A stretch of DNA of 64,000 bases from Vandiemenella viatica (lineage: Eukaryota > Arthropoda > Insecta > Orthoptera > Morabidae), in NCBI GenBank assembly GCA_031002005.1, contig CM061914.1:15362148-15426147 (forward strand), given 5' to 3'. Under the pieces are notes generated by a model. That model was not told the origin of the DNA. It saw only the letters and a program-made list of their open reading frames with translations, and ran no database searches. Both the position numbers and the translations under genes were made by a program. This document shows positions 44,401-56,165 of the stretch, one piece after another. The stretch's first letter is position 1. Each line of letters begins with the position of its first letter.

Positions 44401-46212
44401 CAAAGAGCCTCCAATCAGTCTCTAAAGCAACGCTGGTGGTGCAAAGAGCCTCCAATCATTCACTTAAGCAATTCTGGTGGTGCAAAGAGCCTCCAATCAG
44501 TCTCTAAAGCAACGCTGGTGGTGCAAAGAGCCTCCAATCAGTCACTTAAGCAATGCTGGTGGTGCAAAGAGCCTCCAATCAGTCTCTAAAGCAACGCTGG
44601 TGGTGCAAAGAACCTCCAATCATTCACTAAAGCAATGCTGGTGGTGCAAAGAGCCTCCAATCAGTCTCTAAAGCAACGCTGGTGGTGCAAAGAGCCTCCA
44701 ATCAGTCTCTTAAACAACGCTGGTGGTGCAAAGAGCCTCCAATCATTCACTTAAGCAATGCTGGTGGTGCAAAGAGCCTCCAATCAGTCTCTTAAGCAAT
44801 GCTGGTGGTGCAAAGAGCCTCCAATCAGTCACTTAAGCAATGCTGGTGGTGCAAAGAGCCTCCAATCAGTCACTTAAGCAATGCTGGTGGTGCAAAGAGC
44901 CTCCAATTAGTCACTCAAGCAATGCTGGTAGTGCAAAGAGCCTCCAATCATTCACTCAAGCAACGCTGGTGGTGCAAAGTGCCTCCAATCAGTCACTTAA
45001 GCAATTCTGGTGGTGCAAAGAGCCTCCAATCAGTCACTTAAGCAATGCTGGTGGTGCAAAGAGCCTCCAATCAGTCACTTAAGCATTGCTGGTGGTGCAA
45101 AGAGCCTCCAATCAGTCACTTAAGCAATGCTGGTGGTGCAAAGAGAATCCAATCAGTCACTTAAGCAATGCTGGTGGTGCAAAGAGCCTCCAATCTGTCA
45201 CTTAAGCAATGCTGGTGGTGCAAAGAGCCTCCAATCAGTCACTTAAGCAATGCTGGTGGTGCCAACAGCCTCAAATCAGTCACTTAAGCAATTCTGGTGG
45301 TGCAAAGAGCCTCCAATCAGTCACTTAAGCAATGCTGGTGGTGAAAAGAGCTTCCAATCTGTCACTTAAGCAATGCTGGTGGTGCAAAGAGCCTCCAATC
45401 AGTCACTTAAGCAATTCTGGTGGTGCAAAGAGCCTCCAATCAGTTCACTTAAGCAATGCTGGTGGTGAAAAGAGCCTCCAATCAGTCACTTAAGCAATGC
45501 TGGTGGTGCAAAGAGCCTCCAATCTGTCACTTAAGCAATTCTGGTGGTGCAAAGAGCCTCCAATCAGTCACTTAAGCAATGCTGGTGGTGCAAAGAGCCT
45601 CCAATCTGTCACTTAAGCAATGCTGGTGGTGCAAAGAGCCTCCAATCTGTCACTTAATCAATGCTGGTGGTGCAAAGAGCCTCCGATCAGTCACTTAAGC
45701 AATGCTGGTGGTGCAAAGAGCCTCCAATCTGTCACTTAAGCAATTCTGGTGGTGCAAAGAGCCTCCAATCAGTCACTTAAGCAATGCTTGTGGTGCAAAG
45801 AGCCTCCAATCTGTCACTTAAGCAATGCTGGTGGTGCAAAGAGCCTCCAATCAGTCACTTAAGCAATTCTGGTGGTGCAAAGAGCTTCCAATCAGTCACT
45901 TAAGCAATGCTGGTGATGAAAAGAGCCTCCAATCAATCACTTAAGCAATTCTGGTGGTGCAAAGAGCCTGCAATCAGTTACTTAAGCAATGCTGGTGGTG
46001 CAAAGAGCCTCCAATCAGTCACTTAAGCAATGCTGGTAGTGGAAAGAGCCTCCAATCAGTCACTTAAGCAATGCTGGTGGTGCAAGGTGCCTCCAATCAG
46101 TCACTTAAGCAATGCTGGTGGTGCAAAGAGCCTCCAATAAGTCGCTGAAGCAAGGCTGGTGGTGCAAAGAGCCACAATCAGTCACTGAAGCAGGTCTGGT
46201 AGTACAAAGAAC
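41487..46212. repeat. 41-bp satellite array, left part, about 115 monomers
   Basis: Head-to-tail copies of a 41-bp unit containing CCAATCAGTCACTTAAGCA and TGCTGGTGGTGCAAAGAGC. Two main variants (TCTCTAAAGCAACG and CACTTAAGCAATG types) often alternate, giving an 82-bp dimer at about 41,590-44,790. After that the array is mostly the CACTTAAG type. Monomers at both edges are more diverged (CGCTGAAGCAAGG type). The repetitive open frames across the array arise because 3 x 41 bp reads as a 41-codon period; they have no start context and are not genes. Confidence 0.97.
42481..44284. repeat. Two tandem copies of a 902-bp higher-order block (22 monomers)
   Basis: 42,481-43,382 and 43,383-44,284 match base for base wherever I compared them, including private variants (CCAAGCAG, CTTCAGCAATG, AAAGTGCC, AATAAATCAC, CAATCAGACTC, TTCTGTTGG). 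The left edge is defined by divergence just before 42,481. The shared private variants prove a recent duplication of the whole 22-mer block by unequal exchange or replication slippage. Confidence 0.9.
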
Positions 46213-46214
46213 AT

Positions 46215-46787
46215 TCTACTCCCAGCATTAAAAATGAAACAAAGACGAATGGCTTAAATGTAGGAAAATTAAAGGTAAAATGCTCCTTAGAACATGTACG
46301 GGAACAAGGTAGCGAAGCGAATAAAAATATCAAACTTCCACTGCCAAAACAACACTCCTTAAATACTTACAGTGTCAAAAATGAACTCAAAATAGATACA
46401 CCAATTGAGGGGATTTTGGTAGAAAATAATTCAGTTGATCCTATGCCGCTGTATGCGAATATAGAAGACACGCTGAGACTGAATAAACTGGAACAGGAGA
46501 ATCTGCTGACAATGGCACTTAGACACATAACACGTTTGCTGCACCCAGCGGGGATGTCAATAACCTTTCCACAGCTGGAGGTAGTAGACAAAATTCAACT
46601 TAAAGCCAACAACCTGCCTGCAGAACCGTCCCAGCTGTTAACCCTAGTTAAAAAGTTATTCGATAGACGAAACGAAATGTTTGATCCTGACGAGATATAC
46701 AAACAGTTTGTTATGACTCATGGAAGGATTAGATTTGATCCTCAGCTTAAATGGCCGAAGTGCAATGTATATACTAGACATCCCTAA
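46215..46787 (+). CDS. R1-clade ORF1, C-terminal 190 codons
   Basis: The frame is open from the very first codon after the insertion junction to a TAA at 46785-46787, so the 5' part was lost by truncation; the first ATG (46416) need not be the real start. The product is hydrophilic, with a helical-looking middle (LRLNKLEQENLLTMALRHI) and a charged C-terminus. I see no CCHC zinc knuckles, which R1-type ORF1 proteins usually have near the C-terminus. They may lie upstream of the truncation or be absent in this lineage. The TAA is directly followed by the ATG of ORF2. Confidence 0.7.
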   Translation, partial: STPSIKNETKTNGLNVGKLKVKCSLEHVREQGSEANKNIKLPLPKQHSLNTYSVKNELKIDTPIEGILVENNSVDPMPLYANIEDTLRLNKLEQENLLTMALRHITRLLHPAGMSITFPQLEVVDKIQLKANNLPAEPSQLLTLVKKLFDRRNEMFDPDEIYKQFVMTHGRIRFDPQLKWPKCNVYTRHP

Positions 46788-49700
46788 ATGGATAGTATAA
46801 AATTCGCACAGATAAATGCTAGACGGAGCAAACTGGTCCTCCATGAATTGAGAAAATTAGCAGAAGAAAACAGCTGGGATGTGTTATGCCTACAAGAACC
46901 ACATTCAAATAGAGGATTGATACCGTATATGCCAGTGTCAGCGCAAATTATAGCAGACGGGGAACATCCCATGACTGGTATAATAGTCTTAAATAGGAGC
47001 ATAACAACAACGAAAATCGCACAATTCTGTGATGATCACACAACATGTGTAGAAATCAGCACAGGATGGTGTAACGTGATAGTGGTGTCTATGTACTTCC
47101 AGTATAAAGATCCAATAGCTCCGTACCTAAATAAAATTAGAGATATATTCAATAGCCTGGGGAATCAGAAAATAATCATAGCAGCTGATGCAAATGCACG
47201 GTCAGTACTTTGGTACAGTGACCAAACTAACGAGAGAGGAGAGGATTTGATGGAGCTGATTCACGAATTACATCTGCAAGTAAGAAATAGACCATACAAT
47301 CCTCCTACTTTCAATGATAGATGGGGGGCCACATCCAATATAGATGTAACGCTCACCAGCGAACATGTGGGGAACATACTACAAAACTGGAGAGTTCTAG
47401 ACAACCAAACCACGAGTGATCATAATATAATTCTATATGACCTTTCCAGGGATGTAACGGCGGCTGTTAGCAGTGAGAATATCAAACACCGGTACAATAT
47501 AAAGAGAGCGGCATGGTCTAGGCTACGGGAGGGCTTCCGAACACCAGTGGGACTAATGGAGGGGAATGACGTAGATTATATTGCGAAGGAGCTGACCAAA
47601 TCGATTCAAACAGCAATGAAGGGCAGTATTCCAATGGCGAAAATTAAAATGGTGAGGGATACACCATGGAACGAACGGCTGTATAGACTAAGATCAAACG
47701 TGCGAAAGGCGAGAAGGGAATACCAACGCTGCCTTGTGGCGGCTGACAGGTATATCCTTCTCAACAGATACAGAGAGAGAAAAGAAGCTTTCAAGCAACA
47801 ATTGCTTCTGACGAAAACTCAGAGTTGGGAGGCATATGTTAGAGCTAATCTTAGGTCAGACCCCTGGGGAATACCATACAAAATAGTTGCAGGTAAAATT
47901 AGACCACCCACAACTTTGGCTACCGTGAGGAATGAGGATGGGACCATGACAACGAATTGGACCACAACGGCCGAGGTACTATTGCATCAGCTATTACCTG
48001 ACGACGTAGAAGACAATGAAAGCGATACCCATAGAAAAATGCGCAGTGATCAATTACAGTTGTATACAGTCACATCGGAAGGGGAAAACATAACAATAGA
48101 TGAGGTGATCAGAGCCATAAACAGTATGGCGAAACATAAAGCCCCAGGTCCGGACGGAATTGTGGCTGAAGTTTTGCAGGCTCTGGTGGTTCAGTTAGCT
48201 CCTCCCTTATGTAACTTACTAAACAAATGTCTGCTGCAAGGCAGAGTTCCCAACGTGTGGAAACAAAGTGAAGTGGTAATACTAACCAAAGGGGGTGACA
48301 GGGATCTGGCCAATCCAAAATCTTATCGGCCGATCTGCCTGCTCAATGTGCTGGGAAAGGTTCAAGAAAAAGTACTGATCGCTAAATTGCAACATCACAG
48401 AAGTAATATGGGTATGAACATGAACCAATACGGCTTCAGAGCAGGCAGGTCGACCGAAGATGCAATTAACAGAGCGGTAGACTTAGTTAAAAGCAGCTGT
48501 AAGAAATGTGTTATAGGAATTTATATTGATATTTGTGGCGCTTTTGATAATCTTTGGTGGCCGATATTGTTCCGGCGCCTAAGAGAAATGAAGTGTCCAA
48601 GCAGTCTTTATAACACGCTGAGGGACTATTGTAAAAATCGTTATGCCACACTGAGATGCCCACGAGGGAAGGTAGATAAACATTTAACTAAGGGATGCCC
48701 TCAGGGGTCGGTCAGTGGACCGGTTTTTTGGGACATAGTTTTCGAAGAATTGATTAATCTACTGGAGGGGCTGGATGGCTTACTGGGACTGGTTGCCTAT
48801 GCAGACGACTTGCTGTTATTGATTGAGGGTCGGTCCAGACAAGCTATAGAGAATATAGCTAAAGTGGTGATTGAAAAACTCCAAGCATGGTGCTCAGAGG
48901 CAAAGCTTAGTCTCGCGCCAAAGAAAACTCAGATGATGGTATTCAAGGGAAAACTGGAACGTAACCCTACTATCAAAATGAATAACATTAACATAAAAAG
49001 AACACGGACAACCAAATATCTTGGCGTCACCCTGGATGAGTCTCTGAACTTTGCATCACATATTACTGAGACGTGCGAAAGGGCTAAAGGCTGTGCTCAA
49101 CAAATTTATCAGTATAGGCCAAAGGAGATTTCACCTTTCTAACACTACTATAAGAAGATACCACGATGCTATCCTAGCATCTCTGGTAGGGTACGCGTCC
49201 AGTGTCTGGGCGCACAGACTTCGACTGGTGAAACCTAGGGAGGAGGTCCTAAGAGTGCAGAGAAGTGTGTTGCTGCGATTGAGTGGAGCCTACAGTACTA
49301 CCTCCACAAATGCCCTACCAATTGTCATAGGTGTATGGCCGTTGGACCTCGAAATCAGAAGAAGAGGGGCCATATACTGGTTACGAAAAGGAAATCAGAC
49401 CAGGGTGCAAGAGATTGTGGGAACAGTTGCACAAAATGCGGCAGAAGTCAGCGCCGCACTTCTCGCTGAATGGCAGGAGCGGTGGGACAATAGTGCCACA
49501 GGCAGAAGATTATACAGTGTGTTTCCGAACATACAAGAACGGCTGCAACTTGAATACTTTCATCCCACACCAGGCCTTATACATTATCTCACGGGGCACG
49601 GCCCATATAACAGCCTACTGTGTCAAAGAGGGCTGAAAGAAACGAGCTTATGTGAGTGTGGGGCAGAAGGAACCCCCGAACATGTAGTGTGGTCCTGTCC

Positions 49701-49908
49701 GATAGCAGAAGAAGTAAGGACGCCGGATATCAACATAATACGGAGTAGATCAACGCGAGACATAATTCTAGATCAGCGATCATGGATTATTCTCGATAAT
49801 CTGGCGAACAAAGTATCTCAACTACACAAAAAAAGATATCTGGACCGAGCGGCAGTCGGGCATGGGGACCGGCCTAGGGAAGTCGCACGGCCAAACATAC
49901 AGGCATAG
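46788..49908 (+). pseudogene. R1-clade ORF2: endonuclease, RT, CCHC; one frameshift
   Basis: About 1,040 codons. Endonuclease (residues 1-230): FAQINARRSKL, VLCLQEPHSN, IIAADANARSVLWYSD, TSDHNIILYDL. RT (about 430-760): KAPGPDGIVAEVLQAL, SYRPICLLNVLGKVQEK, YGFRAGRSTEDAINRAVD, GIYIDICGAFDN, GCPQGSVSGPVFWDIVF, catalytic AYADDLLLLIEG, KYLGVTLDESLNFASHI. A single-nucleotide frame change at about 49,050-49,090 moves to the frame ending at 49,908. The C-terminal part has HRRL-type thumb sequence and a zinc knuckle-like C-x-C-x8-H-x4-C in LCECGAEGTPEHVVWSCP. The start ATG touches the ORF1 stop (TAAATG), suggesting termination-reinitiation translation. Only the single frameshift separates it from an open frame. 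Confidence 0.92.
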
Positions 49909-50939
49909 AAAATTATTCACGAACAAGAGTAAACAGTATTCTTCAGAAACTTCCGGGAGCCGGAAGTTTTGTCCCGATGTGTCGGTCGATCCTGTCCCAC
50001 TGGAATCCAGAGGGGCATGGCTGGCAGACTATCCCGGGATGATAGTGGTGGGTAGATTAGTGTTGATAGAGTAGTATAGGTTTCAAGGTAGATTAGAATA
50101 GACGTAGTACATAAAAAAAAAATTAACATAGAACGGATAAGGCCTTATAGGGGAAAAGTAGATTATAATACCAGAGGTGATTATTGAAAAAGAACAAAAA
50201 AAAACTATTAAATTAAGTAATCCTACCATTGTTAAAACAGAACCAAGCCTACTGCAGGCCTGAGTCAGAACGATGGCGTGGCAGAATGAGCAAACGTCAG
50301 CATACCACTTACAGCAAACAAAGCGCTTCTACCACGGCCAAAACAATCTTGTTTGTAATGTAGAGGGAATGATCATTGACTTTTGCACAAATACACGATG
50401 AATCATAACAATATTTGGGAGTTAATTTCCATATTAATGGTAAGCCAGGATGCTGCAAATTTGAACTGGCTCAGGACTGTAGTGGCTGAGAACATATAAT
50501 TAAGTGAATGTTACTTAAAAGCAATTGTTATTACCCAGTAATCCGGTATAACTAAATGATAGATTACAGAAAGATATGTACAAACTGGGTTAACTGCAAC
50601 TAACTGAATAATGGGATACTCTAAGAATAACTGGAATATGTCAATAAAAACCACTAGCACTATAACAACAATAAGTGATATTTGTGATTCAATATAACAT
50701 TAAAATTTGCAATAGCAGCTGTAACTGTTATTACTGTAAGCAAGACCAAATGTAGTATTATAGAATTAATTAGACAGTAAGTCAAAGTGTAACGGAACTG
50801 TATGCCAAATTCCTTGCATGTAAATATTTTGTACAAAACACTATGTAAATCAACAATGTAAAAATTAACATGTAGGGCCTAATTTAGTCACTAAGATATT
50901 AGGCTGTATAAATAAAGGGTAAAGATTTAAAAAAAAAAA
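49909..50939 (+). terminator. R1-clade LINE 3' UTR with AATAAA and poly(A) tail
   Basis: About 1 kb of non-coding sequence. An AATAAA (AAATAAAGGG, near 50,911) lies about 20 bases before the terminal A-run (50,929-50,940). No further frames. Confidence 0.85.
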
Positions 50940-52066
50940 AGTACAAAGAACCTCCAATCAGTCACTGAAGCAGGGCTGGTGGTGCAAAGAGCCTCCAATC
51001 TGTCACTTAAGCAATGCTGGTGGTGCAAAGAGCCTCCAATCAGTCACTTAAGCAATGCTGGTGGTGCAAAGAGCCTCCAATCTGTCACTTAAGCAATGCT
51101 GGTGGTGCAAGGAGCCTCCAATCAGTCACTTAAGCAATGCTGGTGGTGCAAAGAGCCTCCAATCAGTCACTTAAGCAATGCTGGTGGTGAAAAGAGCCTC
51201 CAATCAATCACTTAAGCAATTCTGGTGGTGCAAAGAGCCTCCAATCAATCACTTAAGCAATTCTGGTGGTGCAAAGAGCCTCCAATCAATCACTTAAGCA
51301 ATGCTGGTGGTGCAAAGAGCCTCCAATCAGTCACTTAAGCAATGCTGGTGGTGCAAAGAGCCTCCAATCAGTCACTTAAGCAATGCTGGTGGTGCAAAGA
51401 GCCTCCAATCAGTCACTTAAGCAATGCTGGTGGTGCAAAGAGCCTCCAATCAGTCACTTAAGCAACGCTGGTGGTGCAAAGAGCCTCCAATCAGTCACTT
51501 AAGCAATTCTGGTGGTGCAAAGAGCCTCCAATCAGTCACTTAAGCAATGCTGGTGGTGAAAAGAGCCTCCAATCAATCACTTAAGCAATTCTGGTGGTGC
51601 AAAGAGCCTGCAATCAATTACTTAAGCAATGCTGGTGGTGCAAAGAGCCTCCAATCAGTCACTTAAGCAATGCTGGTAGTGCAAAGAGCCTCCAATCAGT
51701 CACTTAAGCAATGCTGGTGGTGCAAGGAGCCTCCAATCAGTCACTTAAGCAATGCTGGTGGTGCAAAGAGCCTCCAATAAGTCGCTGAAGAGAGGCTGGT
51801 GGTGCAAAGAGCCTCCAATCATTCACTGAAGGAAGAATGGTGGTGCAAAGAGCCACAATCAGTCACTGAAGCAGGGCTGGTGGTACAAAGAGCCTCCAAT
51901 CATTCACTTAAGCAACGCTGGGGGTGCAAAGAGCCTCCAATCAGTCACTGAAGCAAGGCTGATGGTGCAAAGAGCCTCCAATCAATCACTAAAGCAAGGA
52001 TGGTGGTGCAAAGAGCCTCAAATCAGTCACTGAGGAAAGGATGATGGTTCAAAGATCGTCCAATCA
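50940..52066. repeat. 41-bp satellite array, right part, about 27 monomers
   Basis: Continuation of the array after the LINE. Nearly the same order of variant monomers as just left of the LINE: the GAAAAGAGCC, CCTGCAATC, GGTAGTG, GCAAGG and AATAAGTCGCTGAAG variants recur at an offset of 5,640 bp. Subtracting the 4,739-bp LINE plus TSD leaves about 901 bp, i.e. 22 monomers. The right edge decays into AGTCACTGAGGAAAGG and GTTCAAAGATCG variants. Confidence 0.95.
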
Positions 52067-52991
52067 TTGAGCGCTCACGAGGTTTCCACAACTCTGGTAG
52101 AAAAAACAGTAAATAATTTCTGAATGTGATAATTCAAATATGCCTTTAAATTGGCCTAACACTGCTAAATGTCACATTAAGTGCTGTGATTTTTTTCAAA
52201 ACGAACGATTATGTCCAAATCTACAGTTTTTTAAATCGTTCTTCTGTTTCACTCTAGTACTACATCAAAGTCATTAGAACAGGTGTTCAAATGGAGGAAT
52301 GATAATAGATCGTCACCAGGAAAAACTAAGTAACGGTATCGTCCACATTAAGGAAAAACTACAGGGTTCGAGTATCCGGAAACGGAAAAAGCGGAATGCG
52401 ATGACTTACCCTGCGACTATGTTCCAAGGACTCGACTGCCAGTTACAGAATGGCAATAATTTTCACACACTTTATAGCAGAGTGTATGTTAGTTTAGAAG
52501 AATGCCTCACTATTGTCTTCCACAACGTAAAAGACTGGGTTGGATTCCGGCCTGCGCGGGCCAGTGCGAGCGATGCGATGACCAGACTCATCAGGCAGAT
52601 CGCGCCGCCCTCAGCTCGTCTTTACACATCATCTGTCAGCGAACGCGACAGTGACAATCCCGGAAAGCCTTTGTTCAAACACGTTTTCTTCTGTCGCCAA
52701 ATTAGGATGATTGCTGGTTTAATTACTGCTAGCTAAATGTAGAGCAAATCCACACTATTTCTACAGCCGACAGATGCTCAGCAGAAGATTCTCCATGCTG
52801 TAGACATCGTTTCGAGCAGTACCAAAGCCCTCTGAATATATAAGGATAGCTGGATGATCTAACCTGAGAGCATGCTATAATAATTGAAGTCGAGTTCAAG
52901 AATTACAACAAGAAACTAACTGTTCTGACGAGGTCAGAAGCGTTTTCATTACAGCAAGTGTAAAACGGTAAAATTCGTCTCAGGTACTGAC
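52067..52991. other. Non-repeat spacer with a GC-rich coding-like patch
   Basis: Positions 52,530-52,690 are GC-rich. A plus-strand frame (52299-52736, 145 codons) is open across it, and on the minus strand the same patch reads a hydrophobic segment (ICLMSLVIASLALARAG) with G/C-rich third positions. It could be a host exon like the one at 27.7 kb, but no convincing donor site accompanies it, so I do not call a CDS. The rest is featureless. Confidence 0.3.
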
Positions 52992-55900
52992 AAAATGTCA
53001 ACCTCTGCTTAACGTGGTGCACCCTGTTTGCATGGATGAGGCTCTGGCGACTGAATGATCCCCTGTATAAGGAGTCACCCACTGCTTGCCAACGGCCTGC
53101 GAAAGGAGGGTGGAAGAGCAGGAAGTGGTTTAGGGCACCCTCATGCCCTTGGGGTTGGAAATGGCCCTAAAGTTGGATGGTTCAGAAAAGATCAATGGCA
53201 TGGGAATGCAGAAGGCACTGAGAAACCACTGCATTAAAGACCCAAAGGGTATCCCGAGGACATGTAACCCTCTCAAATTATATATATCATAATGGCTTCT
53301 TCCTGGGTAAAATATTCCGGAGGTAACATAGTGCCCCAATCAGGTCTCCAGGTGCGGACTGCTAAGGGAGGAGTCATCAGAAGAGATAGAAACATTCTAC
53401 GAGTCGGAGCGTGGAATGTTAGAAGTCTGAATAGGGCAGGTAGGTTAGAAAACTTAAAAAGGGAGATGGAACGACTTAAGTTATATGTTGTTGGGATTAG
53501 TGAGATTAAATGAAAGGACGCACAGGATTTCTGATCTGGGGAACACAGGATAATTAGCACACAAGCTGTCAATGGAGTCACTGGTGTAGGATTTGTAATG
53601 AACAAGAAAGTAGGGAAGTGGGTGAGTTATAATGAACAGATTAGTGACAAAATTATTTTGATGAGGTTAGAAACTAAGCCCGTCCCAGCCACATTAGTAC
53701 AAGTGTATATGCCAACGTCACTGGAAGATGATGAAGAAATAGAGAAAATGAAATTGAAGAATTAATCCAATATGTGAAGGGGAAGGAAAATCTAATAATC
53801 ATGGGTGATTGGAATGCAATAGTGGGGGAAGGAAAAGAGGGGAATACTGTAGGAAGTTTTGGTCTAGGAGAAAGAAATGTGTGAGGAAGCAAGTTGTTAG
53901 AATTTTGTGAAACATATAAGCTAGTTGTGACAAATACACTTTTTAAGAACCATGCAAGAAGGATATGCACCTGGAAACGTCCTGGGGATACAGGCAGATA
54001 TCAACTAGATTATATCATGGTTAAACAGAGATTCAGGATTCAAGTTCTAGACTGTAAAGCGTACCCAGTAGCAGACATAGACTCTGACCATAATTTGATA
54101 GTAATGAAGTGCAGACTGAAATTCAAGCGAAATAGGAAGCGGCATAAGCAGAACAGACTGGAAGTGAATAAACTGAAACAATCTAGCACGAGGGAAAAAT
54201 TTGCAGAATAGGTAGACTTGGGTCTAAGAAGTAACTCTGAAAGTAACTCAACTGAGGATGAATGGAATGCATTAAAGACCGAAATAATGAAAGCTGGTTA
54301 ATAAAAATAAGCCTTTAGGGAACAAGCAGCTCGAAAACCTAGGATCACAGAAGACATTTTTGAGCTGTTGGATCAGAGGAAAAAGGCACAAAAATGCTCA
54401 GCATGAAGCAGGAAGAGAGCAATACAAGCAATTAAGAAATCAAATAAATACGAAATGCAGAAAAGCAAAAGAAAAATGGCTACAACAAAAGTGTGAAGAA
54501 GGAGAAAAGGATATGGTTGTAGCTAAAGTACATGTTACATATAGGAAGATCAAACAGAGTTTTGGAGAAATGAAGAAAAGACGTGTGAATATTAAAGCTT
54601 CCGATTGGAAACCTCTTTTAAGCTCAGAAGATAGAGCTAACCGATGGAAGGAATACATTGAGAAACTGTATGATGGGGACGACTTGAAGAATGTAATGGA
54701 AAAGGAAGGCGACATCGACATTGATGACTTAGGAGATCCTGTTTCGAGGACAGAATTTAATAAAGCTCTGAATAACTTGAAAGCAAGTAAGGCAGAACTT
54801 CTTAAATCCCTAGGAAAAGAAGGAATCGAAAAATTATTCAACCTGATATCAAAAAGTTCTGAATAATAAAAACATCATCTTCACACTTCCGAAGAAAGCA
54901 CATGCCGACAATTAAAGAAATTATCGCACCATTAGTATAACATCAAATCCTTCAAAATTACTGACCAGAATAATATACAGAAGGATGGAAAGGGTAGTAG
55001 AAAAGATAGTCGGTGAAGATCAGTTTGGGTTTAGGAAGAATCGCAGTACAAGGGAAGCAATTCTGTCTTTAAGATTAATATTTGAATGGCGGATCAAAAA
55101 AAAGAAAAAGAAACTTTTATAGCATTTGTTGATTTAGAAAAAGCTTTTGATAATGTTAGGTGGGATAAGATGTTCAAAATTTTAAAGAAGTCAGGTCTAA
55201 AGTATCGTGGTAGAAGAATAAAAACTATATAAGAATTACGTGGCTATAATAAAATTAGAGAATCACGAGAGACGTGCATCAGATAAAAAGTTTGTGAGAC
55301 AAGGTTGTAGTCTATCCCCGTTAATATTCAACTTGTATGTAGAAGAAGCAATAAAGAAAATAAAAGAAAAATTTCCATGTGGCATAAGTTTTCAGGGAGA
55401 AAAAATCAATATGCTACGATTTGCTGATGACATTATCTTGATAGCAGAAATGGCTGAGGAAATTGAGAAGTTACTGAATGGCATGAATAAAATACTGAAG
55501 GAAAACAAAAGTGATGAAATGTAGCAGAAATGATACCACTATTAGTAGGTTAAATATAAAAATAGGATCAGATGCAATTGGAGAAGTAAGCGAATTCACT
55601 TACTTGGGAAGCAAATTTACAACCGACGGCCGAAGCAGAAATGACGTTAAAAGCAGAATAGCACTAGCAAAAAGTGCCTTCATGAAAAAGAGAAATCTTT
55701 TAGTTTCAAATATTGATCTAGGAATTAGAAAGAACTTTTTTAAAACTCTATGTGTGGAGCACAGCACTTTACGGTAGCGAAACATGGACTTTAGGAATAC
55801 CGGAAAGAAAGAAACTTGAAGCATTTGAAATGTGGTGCTACAGAAGAATACTGAAAATTAAGTGGACTGACAAAGTAAGAAATGAACGAGTTTTGGAAAT

Positions 55901-56165
55901 CATGGGTGAGGAAAGAAGTTTGTTGAAGAAGCTTTCAGAAAGAAGAGATATTTTGAGACATTGGTTAATTTGCTGGTGGAGGGAACAGTAGAACAGCGAA
56001 CTGTAGAGGAAGACAGAGATTGGAATATGTGAACCAGATAACTGAAGTCGTGGATTGTACGGGGTATGTAGAGATGAAGAGGTTAGCACAGGATAGGAAG
56101 TGATGGATGATTGCATCAAACCAGTCGAAAGTCTGATGCCGGCAAAACAAAAAAGAAAAAAAAAA
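52992..56165 (+). mobile_element. RTE-like LINE, copy B, nearly full length
   Basis: Starts at the same base as copy A (AAATGTCAACCTCT) with unrelated upstream sequence. The first 700 bp are nearly identical to copy A; the 3' end has CCAGTCGAAAGTCTGATGCC and an A-rich tail to 56,165. Independent insertion of the same family. Confidence 0.87.
53292..56140 (+). pseudogene. RTE-like endonuclease/reverse transcriptase, copy B
   Basis: Endonuclease: ILRVGAWNVRSLNRAG, GVGFVMNKKVG, IIMGDWNAI, TWKRPGDTGRYQLDYIMV and DIDSDHNLIVMKC (53,894-54,211; the SDH catalytic block is preserved here). RT: LNNLKASKA, SLRLIFEW, AFVDLEKAFDNVRW at about 55,125, VRQGCSLSPLIFNLYVEEA and catalytic LRFADDIILIAEMAEE (55,240-55,524). 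C-terminus: FTYLGSKFTTDGRS (55,511-55,777), GSETWTLGIPERKK and FEMWCYRRILKIKWTDKV (55,752-55,991). It carries the three TGA codons shared with copy A (53,512, 53,533 and 53,882 regions) plus its own frameshifts. The FADD box is intact, unlike in copy A. Confidence 0.87.

Larger units (their letters stand above)
46213..50939 (+). mobile_element. R1-clade LINE inserted in the satellite
   Basis: Flanked by a 12-bp target duplication AGTACAAAGAAC (46201-46212 and 50940-50951; the first A merges with the poly(A)). Carries the end of ORF1, a nearly intact ORF2, a 1-kb 3' UTR with AATAAA and an A-tail. The 5' end is truncated within ORF1. R1 assignment comes from the endonuclease (LCLQEPH, AADANARSVLWYSD) and the AYADDLLLLIEG RT box. 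One frameshift in over 3 kb of ORF2 and the intact TSD indicate a young insertion. Confidence 0.9.

Noticed and set aside
41339..45082. Many 60-150-codon frames across the 41-bp array
   Set aside because: They repeat with a 41-codon period because 3 x 41 = 123 bp; no start context, no domain, different frames equally open.
41487..52066. CRISPR array
   Set aside because: Units are contiguous 41-bp monomers without unique spacers, in a eukaryotic context.
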